From an uncultured Ruegeria sp. (GTDB lineage Bacteria > Pseudomonadota > Alphaproteobacteria > Rhodobacterales > Rhodobacteraceae): DNA of 64,000 nt. A model generated the notes under the pieces. It worked only from the letters and a program-made list of their open reading frames with translations, was not told where the DNA came from and made no database searches. The translations under genes were made by a program, and so were the position numbers. This document shows positions 1-8,614 of this stretch, piece after piece (position 1 is the first letter of the stretch; each line of letters starts with the position of its first letter). The stretch covers positions 930,001 to 994,000 of the forward strand of contig NZ_CANNGO010000001.1 in assembly GCF_947504215.1 (NCBI RefSeq), written 5' to 3'.

Positions 1-284
1 ATCGCGTCAGCACCCTGCCCTGCGGCATCCGCCATCAAAAACTCAAGCTTTCGTGTCTTGTTGCCGCCGGTCGAAAGACCGGTGCAATCATCCCGCTTAA
101 CCCACAAACGGGGACCACCCAGAACCTCACTCAGTCGGTCCATCGGCTCAAGCGGAGTAGGCAGATGTGCGAATGAAATACGGGGAAATCCTGCCAACGT
201 GATCGAGAGCTCCTTGCAGAGACTAACAGTCATATCCACGGCATCACCGGCGCCGTGTTCCGCGATGTCTACTGTCTCGGCCAT
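1..284 (-). CDS. D-cysteine desulfhydrase / L-cysteate sulfo-lyase family PLP enzyme (N-terminal part)
   Basis: Truncated by the window edge; only the first 94 residues are present. They contain the fold-type II PLP signature of the ACC deaminase / D-cysteine desulfhydrase / L-cysteate sulfo-lyase (CuyA) family: TPLEPM near residue 44, WVKRDDCTG at 61-69 and [12 protein letters not shown] at 71-82, where Lys76 would form the Schiff base. The start at 284 is preceded by GGAGG about 10 bases upstream; a later ATG at 233 has no ribosome site. A LysR gene is divergent to it, an arrangement known for cuyA with cuyR in roseobacters. Calling it cuyA rather than a D-cysteine desulfhydrase is inference, because the substrate-specific residues lie outside the window. 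Confidence 0.82.
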   Translation of the reverse strand, partial: MAETVDIAEHGAGDAVDMTVSLCKELSITLAGFPRISFAHLPTPLEPMDRLSEVLGGPRLWVKRDDCTGLSTGGNKTRKLEFLMADAAGQGADA

Positions 285-397
285 TCTCTGGGGTCCTCCA
301 ACTTGGGTTTTCTCAAAGCGTTTCCTATCGAAACACAGAAAAACAGTGCTTTTTTCTATGACTGCTCATACTTTTGCTTTGGCTGGAGGTGAGATTA

Positions 398-1291
398 ATG
401 GATACGCAATGGCTGGATGACGTCCTTGCTCTTTTGGAAGAAGGTAATCTGAGCCGCGCTGCCGCACGCCGAAACATCACACAACCTGCGTTTTCGCGAC
501 GCATACGTTCGTTCGAGGATTGGCTGGGTGTCCCGGTTTTGAACCGCAAGACAAACCGCGTCGAAATTGGCGAAGCGTTGATTTCGAACGAGTCAGAGAT
601 CCGCGCAATTCTCTCACAACTACGCGAGATGCGCACGAAAATCGTTCATCATGATCCCAAAGCAAACACGGTCAGGATAGCGGCGCAGCACGCCCAGGTG
701 TTTTCTCGTTTCCCGGATATGGCGCTCAAGGCGCGCAAAAAGCTGCCGGGCATAAAATTTCGCCTCCATCCCGCAAACCTAAGCGATTGCGTGAGTATGT
801 TCTTGCGCAAGGATGCAAGCATGCTTTTGTGCTACGAGTCTGAACTTGCCGAACCCCTGGAGTTCGGAGCAAATGTGTTAAGAGGATCGTGGGGTCGCGA
901 CTATCTCATACCCGTGGTCGGCGGCTCAATGCGTTTTGCTGTGAAAGACGGTGGTGACATACCGGCGGACTCTCCATCCGTTGTCTATCCAGACAACAGC
1001 TATTTCGGTCAGGTATTGCGAAAAAAGGAAAGATTGTTCGGAACCGCTGGTTTCAGCACAAATCCTATTTGCGAAACGGCATTTTCGACGGGGATTCGTG
1101 AGATGCTCCTCAAAGGGCTAGGCGTGGCCTGGTTGCCATTCAGCATGGTGCACAACGAACTGCAAAGCGGAGACGTGATCTCATTGGAAAATCGGCTTGG
1201 GAAAGAACCCATGGATGTTGCTATTTACGCCGACCGCAACAACGCAACCGCGTTGAGCCTGTTTGATATCTGGGGCAGTGCGCCAAAGTAG
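398..1291 (+). CDS. LysR family transcriptional regulator, possible CuyR
   Basis: A 297-residue LysR-type regulator. The N-terminal winged HTH is clear (DTQWLDDVLALLEEGNLSRAAARRN, then a TQPAFSRRIRSFEDWLG recognition region). The rest is the periplasmic-binding-protein-like effector domain, ending in a typical GLGVAWLPFSMV segment. The ATG at 398 has GGAGG at 385-389, so I prefer it to an upstream TTG at 374. It diverges from the PLP lyase at the left edge with a 113-base gap, which suggests it controls that gene in response to an amino-acid-like sulfur compound. Family assignment is firm; the effector is inferred from the neighbour. Confidence 0.88.
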   Translation: MDTQWLDDVLALLEEGNLSRAAARRNITQPAFSRRIRSFEDWLGVPVLNRKTNRVEIGEALISNESEIRAILSQLREMRTKIVHHDPKANTVRIAAQHAQVFSRFPDMALKARKKLPGIKFRLHPANLSDCVSMFLRKDASMLLCYESELAEPLEFGANVLRGSWGRDYLIPVVGGSMRFAVKDGGDIPADSPSVVYPDNSYFGQVLRKKERLFGTAGFSTNPICETAFSTGIREMLLKGLGVAWLPFSMVHNELQSGDVISLENRLGKEPMDVAIYADRNNATALSLFDIWGSAPK

Positions 1292-1505
1292 TATTCCAAT
1301 CGTGCCCTGCCTCTGCATGGGCAATGAGTTCGCATCAATCAGACCATTTACACGGTTTGGAAACGGCACGCATCATCGTATTCCACCAACCATCTTGCTT
1401 TACCTGCGCTGGGATGAAATTGATCGCCTGAACTCAGCTTCTTACCCTTGAAACTGCGGCACGGCTGACCAACATACGTAGCGTCGATGTAAAGAAAGTT
1501 AACAT

Positions 1506-2084
1506 ATGACCTTGAAGAACCCCGCCGCCCTGGAGTTTCTGCACTCGCGTCGGTCCCGACCGGCCAAGACGTTGATCGCGCCGGCCCCTAACCGGGATGA
1601 GCTGATCCCCCTGCTGACGGCCGCAGCCCGCAGCCCTGATCACGGAAAACTGGAACCCTGGCGGTTTGTTGTTCTTGAGAAAGGCGCCATGCCGCGCCTG
1701 GCAAATCTGACCGAAGAAACCGGCCGCGCTTTGAACAAAAGCCCGGAAGAAATCGTGAAGGCGCGCAGCCAGTTTGACTTGGGCCATTTGGCCGTTGCGG
1801 TGGTTGAAGTACAAAAACCCTCGGCCAAGATACCCGCGATCGAGCAGACCTACTCAGCGGGGGCCGTTTGCCTGGCGCTATTGAACGCCGCTCTGGCCGC
1901 AGGATGGGGCGCGAACTGGTTGTCAGGGTGGCAAACTCATGATCGAGGATTCTGTGAAAAAGCACTGGGGCTGTCGGAGAATGAGCGCGTCGCAGGGATG
2001 ATCCACATTGCCACAGAGAGTGCTGCCCCACCGGAACGTCCACGCCCGGATGTCACCACACTGACCAAATGGGTTTCTGAATGA
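1506..2084 (+). CDS. Nitroreductase family protein
   Basis: A 192-residue flavin-dependent nitroreductase of the small YdjA-like type. Visible marks are LHSRRSRPAKTL at 13-24 (phosphate-binding arginines), AARSPDHGKLEPWRF at 40-54 (FMN contact region) and AGWGANWLSGW around 130-140. Such proteins are FMN-binding cytosolic dimers that use NAD(P)H; the natural substrate is not evident. The stop overlaps the start of the EI24 gene by four bases (ATGA), so the two are probably co-translated. The 214-base gap upstream shows no recognisable gene. Confidence 0.85.
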   Translation: MTLKNPAALEFLHSRRSRPAKTLIAPAPNRDELIPLLTAAARSPDHGKLEPWRFVVLEKGAMPRLANLTEETGRALNKSPEEIVKARSQFDLGHLAVAVVEVQKPSAKIPAIEQTYSAGAVCLALLNAALAAGWGANWLSGWQTHDRGFCEKALGLSENERVAGMIHIATESAAPPERPRPDVTTLTKWVSE

Positions 2085-2779
2085 TCATCCTGAACGCCTT
2101 TTTTGCTGCCTTGGGTCAAATTGGTGATCCAAAGTTCCGATCCGTTCTTTTGCGCGGCATTGGCCTGACGATCCTGCTACTGATTGTCGCCTGCGCCGTT
2201 GCAATCTGGTTCATAAACATGCTGTCCGGGAATGAGATTTCACTGCCCTTCATCGGTGCTGTGCCCTGGTTGAACGATGTTTTGAACTACTCGGGCATAT
2301 TGTTGGCGCTAGTGCTTCCAGTGTTTTTGATGATGCCCGTAGCCTCGGCCATAACGTCGATCTTTCTGGAAGATGTCGCGCAGGCTGTGGAAGACAAACA
2401 CTATTCCAGCCTGCCCCCCGTCCATAAAATCCCCTTTGGCGAGGCGTTGCTGGACGGTCTGAGTTTTATGGGTGTGTTGATCGTGGCAAACCTGCTGGCC
2501 CTGATCCTCTATGCGATATTCACGCCGTTTGCGCCCTTCATATTCTGGGGAATGAACGGATTTCTACTGGGCCGAGAGTACTTCACGCTTGCAGCGATGC
2601 GCCGTTTGGGGCGCGAGAATGCCCGAAAGCTCCGGGCGAAGCATTCGACGACCATATGGTTGGCGGGAACCTTGATGGCAATTCCACTATCTGTTCCGTT
2701 GGTGAATCTGGTGATTCCGATCATCGGTGTCGCCACGTTCACCCACATCTACCACCGGTTGTCCGGACTCAATTCCTGA
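2081..2779 (+). CDS. EI24 domain (CysZ-like) integral membrane protein
   Basis: A 232-residue polytopic membrane protein with about five hydrophobic segments (near residues 20-45, 60-85, 120-150 and 190-225), matching the EI24/CysZ-like fold. CysZ proteins take part in sulfate uptake, but many alphaproteobacterial EI24 proteins have no assigned role. It begins inside the last codons of the nitroreductase gene. The long stretch of short-chain hydrophobics near 205-225 and the family-typical FMNGFLLGREYF-like motif (WGMNGFLLGREYFTL) support the assignment. The substrate is unknown. Confidence 0.78.
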   Translation: MIILNAFFAALGQIGDPKFRSVLLRGIGLTILLLIVACAVAIWFINMLSGNEISLPFIGAVPWLNDVLNYSGILLALVLPVFLMMPVASAITSIFLEDVAQAVEDKHYSSLPPVHKIPFGEALLDGLSFMGVLIVANLLALILYAIFTPFAPFIFWGMNGFLLGREYFTLAAMRRLGRENARKLRAKHSTTIWLAGTLMAIPLSVPLVNLVIPIIGVATFTHIYHRLSGLNS

Positions 2780-2785
2780 TGGGCC

Positions 2786-3058
2786 TTACCGGGGTTCGAG
2801 GTTGTTCAACCAGTCGAAGTCCCGCACCGAGATCACACCGGAAATAATGATCCCGGCAATGATAACCCACAAGATCACCGTGATACCTGTGGTGATCCAC
2901 AGCTTTTTCTTCATGTGATGCACTTCGGGGGCACCCGCATGGGTGCCCGGCACAATCTCACCCAGGTCGCCTTGTGTCTTGATGCGAATGGGCAGCACGA
3001 CAAGCAAGGTCATGAACCAGATCACGGCGAACAACACCAAACCGGCGGTTATGGTCAT
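2786..3058 (-). CDS. DUF1467 family small membrane protein
   Basis: A 90-residue protein with two membrane helices (about residues 5-24 and 52-76) joined by a short loop containing VLPIRIKTQGDLGE and PGTHAGAPE, the conserved core of DUF1467. The family is largely confined to Alphaproteobacteria and has no known function. It lies 22 bases downstream of the methylmalonyl-CoA epimerase gene on the same strand. The two are commonly adjacent in this group and are probably co-transcribed. Confidence 0.85.
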   Translation of the reverse strand: MTITAGLVLFAVIWFMTLLVVLPIRIKTQGDLGEIVPGTHAGAPEVHHMKKKLWITTGITVILWVIIAGIIISGVISVRDFDWLNNLEPR

Positions 3059-3080
3059 TTCAGGCCCTCCGGGCTGGGGT

Positions 3081-3485
3081 TCAAACCTGCTCTAGCTCAA
3101 CAAGGCAGCCGTTGAAATCCTTGGGATGGAGGAACAAGACCGGTTTGCCATGGGCACCGATCTTTGGGTCACCCGATCCCAGAACACGAGCCCCTGTTTC
3201 CTTCAGATGGTCGCGCGCCGCGATAATGTCTTCCACCTCGTAGCACACATGATGAATGCCACCGGCGGGGTTCTTTTCCAGAAATCCGTTGATCGGGCTG
3301 TCATCACCCAGCGGGTACAGCAATTCGATCTTGGTGTTTGGCAATTCGATGAACACAACGGTTACGCCATGATCGGGTTCATCCTGCGGCGCACCGACTT
3401 TGGCGCCCAGCGCGCTGCGATATTGCTCTGACGCCGCCTCAAGATCGGGCACGGCGATAGCGACGTGGTTCAGACGACCAATCAT
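3081..3485 (-). CDS. mce: Methylmalonyl-CoA epimerase
   Basis: A 134-residue vicinal-oxygen-chelate protein that interconverts (2R)- and (2S)-methylmalonyl-CoA between propionyl-CoA carboxylase and methylmalonyl-CoA mutase. Metal ligands and catalytic residues are visible in RLNHVAIAVPD (residues 3-13), GIHHVCYEVED (about 77-87) and the C-terminal LVELEQV glutamate. I chose the internal ATG at 3485 (MIGRLNH), which has a GGAG just upstream in the gene's direction, over an in-frame start nine codons earlier. Length is normal for the family. Confidence 0.93.
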   Translation of the reverse strand: MIGRLNHVAIAVPDLEAASEQYRSALGAKVGAPQDEPDHGVTVVFIELPNTKIELLYPLGDDSPINGFLEKNPAGGIHHVCYEVEDIIAARDHLKETGARVLGSGDPKIGAHGKPVLFLHPKDFNGCLVELEQV

Positions 3486-3620
3486 GTCATTCTCCTCAGT
3501 CCTGTGTTGCATGGGTTATGGGGGCAGACCTGCTAAAGGACAAGTGCGCCAAATCGCCCGTTAACCCTGTGTTAGCCAGAAGTTCCTAGCGTGAGGCATC
3601 TGCTGAATAGGAGATCTGCC

Positions 3621-4340
3621 ATGGACGATTCGGGTCCTTTCGCCACCACCGTCGCTACGCCAACCGCGGCCCGGCCCTTGCTGGGGCAAACCATTCTGGT
3701 TGTCGAGGACAGCCGATATGCCTGCGATGTGATACGCCTCATGTGCATGCACAGCGGCGCCAGAATCAGGCGCGCCGATTGCCTGAAATCAGCGCGTCGG
3801 CATCTGCAGATCTACCGCCCCTCGGTCATTCTTATCGACATGGGACTGCCGGATGGGTCCGGCGCGGATCTGATTGCAGAGCTTTCGAATGCCAGCCCCC
3901 GTATCAGTGTCATTCTGGGAATGTCCGGCGACGATTCCACCAAAAGCGCCGCTCTGGACGCCGGGGCTGATGGGTTTCTAGCTAAACCGATAGAGTCTAT
4001 GTCGTTCTTTCAAAGATCCATCCTCAAGCTGCTGCCTGAGGATCGACGCCCCAGCGGCCTACACTCGGTTCGCGACGAGGTGATCCGGCCAGATCCCATG
4101 GCTTACCAGGATGACATGGCCCATATCGCGGATGTGCTGGCGGGGCCGAATGACCATCGGGCATTGGACTATGTGGCACAGTTTTTGTGCGGCGTTGCGC
4201 AAGAAGCAGATGACAATGTACTGGCGGAAGCCGCTCGTCAGTTGGCTAGGTCGCGCGCACATGGCACACCGGTTACCGCGCAGGCCGCAAAGGTTGCAGG
4301 TATTGTCCAAGACCGCCTGGAACAACGGGAGGCAATCTAG
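3621..4340 (+). CDS. Response regulator with receiver domain and helical C-terminal region
   Basis: A 239-residue protein. Residues 24-135 form a receiver domain: acidic pair at 29-30 (VVEDS), the phosphoacceptor Asp73 in LIDMGLPDGSG, a conserved Ser/Thr region at 102 and Lys122 in LAKPI. Residues 150-239 are predicted helical, rich in Ala, Asp and Arg, and match no output domain I recognise; they are not a classical DNA-binding or GGDEF module. No histidine kinase lies nearby. The ATG at 3621 follows AGGAGA. A 39-residue membrane protein starts two bases after the stop, with its ribosome site inside this gene. Confidence 0.82.
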   Translation: MDDSGPFATTVATPTAARPLLGQTILVVEDSRYACDVIRLMCMHSGARIRRADCLKSARRHLQIYRPSVILIDMGLPDGSGADLIAELSNASPRISVILGMSGDDSTKSAALDAGADGFLAKPIESMSFFQRSILKLLPEDRRPSGLHSVRDEVIRPDPMAYQDDMAHIADVLAGPNDHRALDYVAQFLCGVAQEADDNVLAEAARQLARSRAHGTPVTAQAAKVAGIVQDRLEQREAI

Positions 4341-4341
4341 A

Positions 4342-4461
4342 ATGGTCACTGCCTATTTCATCACAGCAACCTTTTTGTGCCTGTGGGTCTACCGACAGAC
4401 ACGCCACGCTGCACGAGCAATACGGGCGAACAGAAGCGACCTGAAAAACCCGTTGGATTAG
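4342..4461 (+). CDS. Small hypothetical membrane protein (39 aa)
   Basis: A 39-residue open frame starting MVTAYFITATFLCLWVYRQ, one membrane helix followed by a basic tail rich in Arg. GGGAGG at 4328-4333 sits 8-9 bases before the ATG, inside the end of the response-regulator gene. The one-base gap and strong ribosome site suggest translational coupling. I do not recognise the family. It could be a regulator or anchor linked to the response regulator, but that is inference only. Confidence 0.5.
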   Translation: MVTAYFITATFLCLWVYRQTRHAARAIRANRSDLKNPLD

Positions 4462-4601
4462 GGGTTTTCGACCTCAGCTAACAGTCCAACACTCGGGAAG
4501 CGCGGGCATTCGGGCCTAGCGGTGTCCGCGCCACCGGCAAAACAGTGGCGCGATTAGACGACCAGACCGTCCTTACACGCAGTTCAGGTTGCGATGGATG
4601 A

Positions 4602-6377
4602 CTAGTCTTGCGGTATAATCCGCAAACCCAGTTCCATCATTTGATCAGAGGTCGGATCAGATGGCGCATCCATCATCAAATCTTCAGCACGCTGGTTCAT
4701 CGGGAACATCATCACTTCGCGGATATTGGCCTCATCCGCCAGCAACATCACGATCCGGTCGATACCTGCAGCGCAACCACCATGCGGAGGAGCGCCATAG
4801 TGGAAGGCATTGAAGAGTGCGCCAAAGCGGCTTTTAACCTCATCTTCACCATAACCCGCCAGCTCAAAGGCTTTCAGCATGATCTCAGGCTTGTGGTTCC
4901 GGATTGCGCCTGAAACCAGCTCGTACCCGTTGCACGCCAGATCATATTGATAGCCGCGTACATCCAACGGGTTACCCTGCAACGCCTCCATCCCGCCTTG
5001 CGGCATCGAGAACGGATTGTGTTCAAAATCAATCGCGCCAGATTCTTCGTCCTGCTCGTAGATCGGGAAATCCACGATCCAAGCGAAGGCAAAGCGGTCT
5101 TTCTCGGTCAGGTTCAACTCGTTGCCGATCACGTCGCGGGCTTTGCCCGCAACTTTTTCAAAGGCTTTTGGCTTGCCGCCGAGGAAGAACGCGGCATCGC
5201 CGACGCCCAGACCCAGCTGTTGGCGAATTGCCTCGGTCCGCTCGGGGCCGATGTTTTTGGCCAGCGGCCCTGCGGCCTCCATGCCTTCGCCCTGATCCCG
5301 CCAGAAGATGTAACCCATTCCAGGCAAGCCCTCTTTCTGGGCAAAGGCGTTCATGCGGTCACAGAACTTGCGGCTACCACCGGTGGGTGCGGGGATGGCG
5401 CGAATTTCGGTGCCCTCCTGCTCCAGCAGTTTGGCGAAGATCGCAAAACCCGAGCCACGGAAATGGTCGGAAACAACCTGCATCTTGATCGGGTTGCGAA
5501 GGTCCGGCTTGTCACTGCCATACCACAGCGCCGCGTCTTTGTAGGAAATCTGTGGCCAATCCTGGTCGACCTTGCGACCACCGCCAAACTCTTCGAACAC
5601 ACCGGTCAGGACAGGCTGGATCGTGTCGAAAACGTCCTGCTGTTCGACAAACGACATTTCGAGGTCGAGCTGGTAGAAATCAGTCGGCGAACGATCAGCG
5701 CGCGGGTCTTCATCACGGAAACAAGGCGCGATCTGGAAGTACTTATCGAAGCCCGACACCATGATCAGCTGTTTGAACTGCTGCGGAGCCTGAGGCAGCG
5801 CGTAGAACTTGCCCGGATGCAGGCGCGAGGGCACCAAGAAGTCGCGCGCGCCTTCTGGCGAGGACGCGGTGATAATCGGCGTCTGATATTCGCGAAAACC
5901 CTGATCCCACATGCGACGGCGCATCGAGGCCACGACGTCCGACCGCAGTGTCATGTTCTGCTGCATCGCCTCACGGCGCAGGTCCAGATAGCGATAGCGC
6001 AGGCGGGTTTCCTCGGGGTACTCCTGATCGCCGAACACCATCAGGGGCAGCTCGTCGGCAGCACCCAGCACTTCCAGCTCGCGCACGTAAATCTCGATTT
6101 CACCCGTGGGCAGTTTGGAGTTAACCAACTCGGGAGCACGCGCTTTGACCGTGCCATCGATACGGATGCACCATTCGGACCGCACCTTTTCGAGCTCGGC
6201 AAAAGCAGCGCTATCGCCATCGCACAACACCTGGGTCACGCCGAAATGGTCGCGCAGGTCGATAAACAGCACGCCGCCATGATCTCGTACCCGATGCACC
6301 CAGCCAGAGAGGCGAACGGTTTCGCCAACATTGGCGGCGGTCAGTGCGGCGCAGGTGTGGCTGCGATAGGCGTGCAT
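4602..6377 (-). CDS. aspS: Aspartyl-tRNA synthetase
   Basis: A 591-residue class II aminoacyl-tRNA synthetase. Visible in order: OB-fold anticodon domain ([19 protein letters not shown] near 24-42), class II motif 1 region, motif 2 ([19 protein letters not shown] near 210-228), the bacterial GAD insertion domain, and motif 3 ([13 protein letters not shown] near 545). The start MHAYRSHTC at 6377 has AAGGGATA upstream, better than an in-frame start seven codons earlier. Many alphaproteobacterial enzymes also charge tRNA-Asn; I cannot decide that from sequence alone. It is transcribed alone towards the left. Confidence 0.96.
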   Translation of the reverse strand: MHAYRSHTCAALTAANVGETVRLSGWVHRVRDHGGVLFIDLRDHFGVTQVLCDGDSAAFAELEKVRSEWCIRIDGTVKARAPELVNSKLPTGEIEIYVRELEVLGAADELPLMVFGDQEYPEETRLRYRYLDLRREAMQQNMTLRSDVVASMRRRMWDQGFREYQTPIITASSPEGARDFLVPSRLHPGKFYALPQAPQQFKQLIMVSGFDKYFQIAPCFRDEDPRADRSPTDFYQLDLEMSFVEQQDVFDTIQPVLTGVFEEFGGGRKVDQDWPQISYKDAALWYGSDKPDLRNPIKMQVVSDHFRGSGFAIFAKLLEQEGTEIRAIPAPTGGSRKFCDRMNAFAQKEGLPGMGYIFWRDQGEGMEAAGPLAKNIGPERTEAIRQQLGLGVGDAAFFLGGKPKAFEKVAGKARDVIGNELNLTEKDRFAFAWIVDFPIYEQDEESGAIDFEHNPFSMPQGGMEALQGNPLDVRGYQYDLACNGYELVSGAIRNHKPEIMLKAFELAGYGEDEVKSRFGALFNAFHYGAPPHGGCAAGIDRIVMLLADEANIREVMMFPMNQRAEDLMMDAPSDPTSDQMMELGLRIIPQD

Positions 6378-6707
6378 GAAATATCCCTTCGGGCGCAAAA
6401 TTCGTCGCGCCGGTACACCGCGTCAGACTGAGAAAGTCAAGGCAGGTCGCGCCGTCAAAACGGCCTTTGCAGATTCCCGCAATGGAAATACACACCCAAA
6501 GCGACGGCAACGATGATATTACCCAAGACTGGTCGCAACAGATCAACATGGAAAATAACCCGTGCTGATGGTAAGCTCAGCTGGATGACAGCCCGCCCGT
6601 GAAGGTCACGGCGGCGTTCAGCAGTTATTCCGCACGCCCTTCCGGCGGGATTGCGTTGTTTCGCCAAAAAACCGGCCGAAACAGCAACTCCTGCGGTAGC
6701 GCCCGGG
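6378..6707. other. Intergenic region between aspS and pabC, no gene seen
   Basis: A 330-base interval between two genes on the minus strand; it should hold the aspS promoter and leader. A 70-codon minus-strand frame at 6455-6667 exists, but its composition is unremarkable, it has no good start, and I do not recognise it. A short minus-strand stretch just after the pabC stop reads in another frame as LTRALPQELLFRPVFWRNN, which could be debris of a longer ancestor. Nothing firm can be called. Confidence 0.5.
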
Positions 6708-7355
6708 TCAACAGGTCACCAATTCTACCGGTATCAGCCCGCGTAGCGAGTTTCCCATATATACGGTTTGCGCATTCTGGAGATCGGTCAGGGTCAACTT
6801 GGACTCCGTAAACTCATGACCTTCCAAAAGCTCTTCGCGTAGAATGCCTGGCAACAGCCCACACGACAGCGCCGGAGTAAGGCGTTTGCCGTCTGGCATC
6901 ACGACAAACAGATTGGTGATCGTACCCTCACAGAGTTCATCGTGCTCGTTCAGGAAAAGCAACTCGTCAATATCGTCCACCATAGCCGCTCGGGCGGTGT
7001 CATATACCGTGCGCCGCGTTGTTTTGTAACGCAGCCAAAGATCAGACGCGTTCAGCCTTGTGTCGGCCAGCGCTAACCGCCAATGGGGCGGGTTGTTCGC
7101 CAGAGGCGCTGTTGTCAGTTCGAACTTTCCCGAGATTTCCATCGTCAGCCTGCACCGCAACGGTACCCCATTCGGCACATCAGCCAGAGCTTCCAAAGCC
7201 TCGTCTACTATGAATGGCAAGCCTAGTGCGGTGGCGGTTCGCGCCATGCGCCTCAGATGGCGGTCTCGCCTTACTAAACCCAGATCTGACCGGTGGGCCA
7301 ACGTCTCGATCAGGCGGAAATCAGGCTCAACTGGTGCGCAAAGCGGGCCTTCCAT
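6708..7355 (-). CDS. pabC: Aminotransferase class IV protein, probable 4-amino-4-deoxychorismate lyase
   Basis: A 215-residue fold-type IV PLP protein, shorter than canonical PabC (about 270 residues). The catalytic lysine is in LRYKTTRRTVYD (about residue 110), followed by DELLFLNEHDELCEGTITNLFVV, the typical E..T.N motif. Its start lies 46 bases inside the pabB gene, so the two are translationally coupled. With pabB it would convert chorismate and glutamine-derived ammonia to p-aminobenzoate for folate. The short length and position after pabB fit the small PabC-like partner seen in Rhodobacteraceae. Confidence 0.85.
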   Translation of the reverse strand: MEGPLCAPVEPDFRLIETLAHRSDLGLVRRDRHLRRMARTATALGLPFIVDEALEALADVPNGVPLRCRLTMEISGKFELTTAPLANNPPHWRLALADTRLNASDLWLRYKTTRRTVYDTARAAMVDDIDELLFLNEHDELCEGTITNLFVVMPDGKRLTPALSCGLLPGILREELLEGHEFTESKLTLTDLQNAQTVYMGNSLRGLIPVELVTC

Positions 7356-8443
7356 AGCGCTTCCTCATATTCAGACGGGGCTGTACTGTCCCAGACAACT
7401 CCACCGCCCACGTTCAGCGTCGCCGCGCCATCTTCGACCATCAGGGTGCGAATGGCCACGTTGAATTCGGATCGTCCATCCGGGGCCGCCCATCCGATGG
7501 CACCGCAGTAGATGTCTCGCGCCCATGGCTCCAGCTCGGACAGTATTTCCATGGCGCGTATTTTGGGTGCGCCTGTGATAGAACCGCACGGGAACAGGGC
7601 AGACAAGATATCAGACAACCCGGCACCCACCTGCAACTGAGCCCGCACGAGCGACACCATCTGGTGCACCGTCGCGTAAGTTTCGACCTTGAACAGTTCG
7701 GGCACGTGCACCGATCCTGGTAGGGCAACCCGGCTTATGTCATTGCGCAGCAGGTCGACGATCATCAGGTTTTCGGCCCGGTTCTTTTCGTCAATCGACA
7801 AGAAATTCCGCCGACGCGCATCCTCGGCCATATCTTCGCTGCGGGGCTGCGTGCCTTTCATCGGGCGCGTTTCGATACATCCCATTGTATCGGTTCGAAA
7901 GAACAATTCTGGCGACCGGCTGAGCAGGTCTGGCAGGTCATCCTGTTCGACAAAGGCGCCGTGCCCGACAGATTGACGGGCTGTCAGCGCGGCATAAAGC
8001 GAAGCACTATCGCCATTTATGGTCATGTCGATCGGGAAGGTCAGGTTAGCCTGATAGATATCTCCGGCGCCTATGGCATCGTGAACCGTCTGAAAGGCCC
8101 GCGAGTATCTCTCATCATCCCACCTGGGTCTAAAGTCGGAGATTCCTGCATCCGCTTTTGGTAGGTCGCTTTGGGTCGGATGATCGTAAACGCCAAAACA
8201 CATCAACGGCAAACGGCGATCTTGCGGCAGGAGCGCCAGAAGGCGCGCCTCTAACGCATACCCAAGCTCATAGCTTGCATACCCGGCCACCCAGGCACCA
8301 CTTGCGCGTGCCTCATCCAGCGCCGTCATTGCCTGGGGCACGTCCTCCGCCATGTCAGCGCGGATTATCTGGGAAGGCCGGGCAAAACGGGTTCCCGGAC
8401 CGGCCGGCCCCTGATCAAAACGAATACGCAATTGCATCCTCAT
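7310..8443 (-). CDS. pabB: Aminodeoxychorismate synthase component I
   Basis: About 377 residues of the chorismate-utilising enzyme family. Key C-terminal motifs are ETRPMKGTQPR, FLSIDEKNRAENLMIVDLLRND (read in pieces), and LFPCGSITGAPKIRAMEI. The N-terminal part is shorter than TrpE and lacks a glutamine amidotransferase; no pabA is present in the window. Two nearby ATGs (8443 and 8437) are possible starts; neither has a strong ribosome site. The 3' end overlaps pabC by 46 bases. Confidence 0.92.
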   Translation of the reverse strand: MRMQLRIRFDQGPAGPGTRFARPSQIIRADMAEDVPQAMTALDEARASGAWVAGYASYELGYALEARLLALLPQDRRLPLMCFGVYDHPTQSDLPKADAGISDFRPRWDDERYSRAFQTVHDAIGAGDIYQANLTFPIDMTINGDSASLYAALTARQSVGHGAFVEQDDLPDLLSRSPELFFRTDTMGCIETRPMKGTQPRSEDMAEDARRRNFLSIDEKNRAENLMIVDLLRNDISRVALPGSVHVPELFKVETYATVHQMVSLVRAQLQVGAGLSDILSALFPCGSITGAPKIRAMEILSELEPWARDIYCGAIGWAAPDGRSEFNVAIRTLMVEDGAATLNVGGGVVWDSTAPSEYEEALWKARFAHQLSLISA

Positions 8444-8614
8444 TTGCCGTGCAACGGGGTATAGAGAATACGCAGACGAGGGGAAGAGGGGAAAGCGGCA
8501 ATTTCGCCCTTGTTTCCGATACCTCTTGAACCTTTTGGCGCGGTCCCTATAACGCAGGACAATTTGGGCGCTTGGGCGGTGCCCCTGACTCGCGAACATC
8601 GAAGGACGTAGGCT

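Noticed and set aside
1292-1505. A minus-strand run reading IDATYVGQPCRSFKGKKL near the nitroreductase start
   Set aside because: Only about 45 codons with no start or recognised family; could be old debris, but evidence is too thin.
4527-4552. An 8-base hairpin CGCGCCAC/GTGGCGCG
   Set aside because: It could be a terminator for the small membrane gene or aspS, but no T-run follows on either strand.
4947-6431. A 494-codon open frame on the plus strand
   Set aside because: It lies antisense to aspS, whose protein motifs are unmistakable. Long open antisense frames are expected with this codon usage.
6455-6667. A 70-codon minus-strand frame upstream of aspS
   Set aside because: No good start region, no family recognised, ordinary composition for non-coding sequence.
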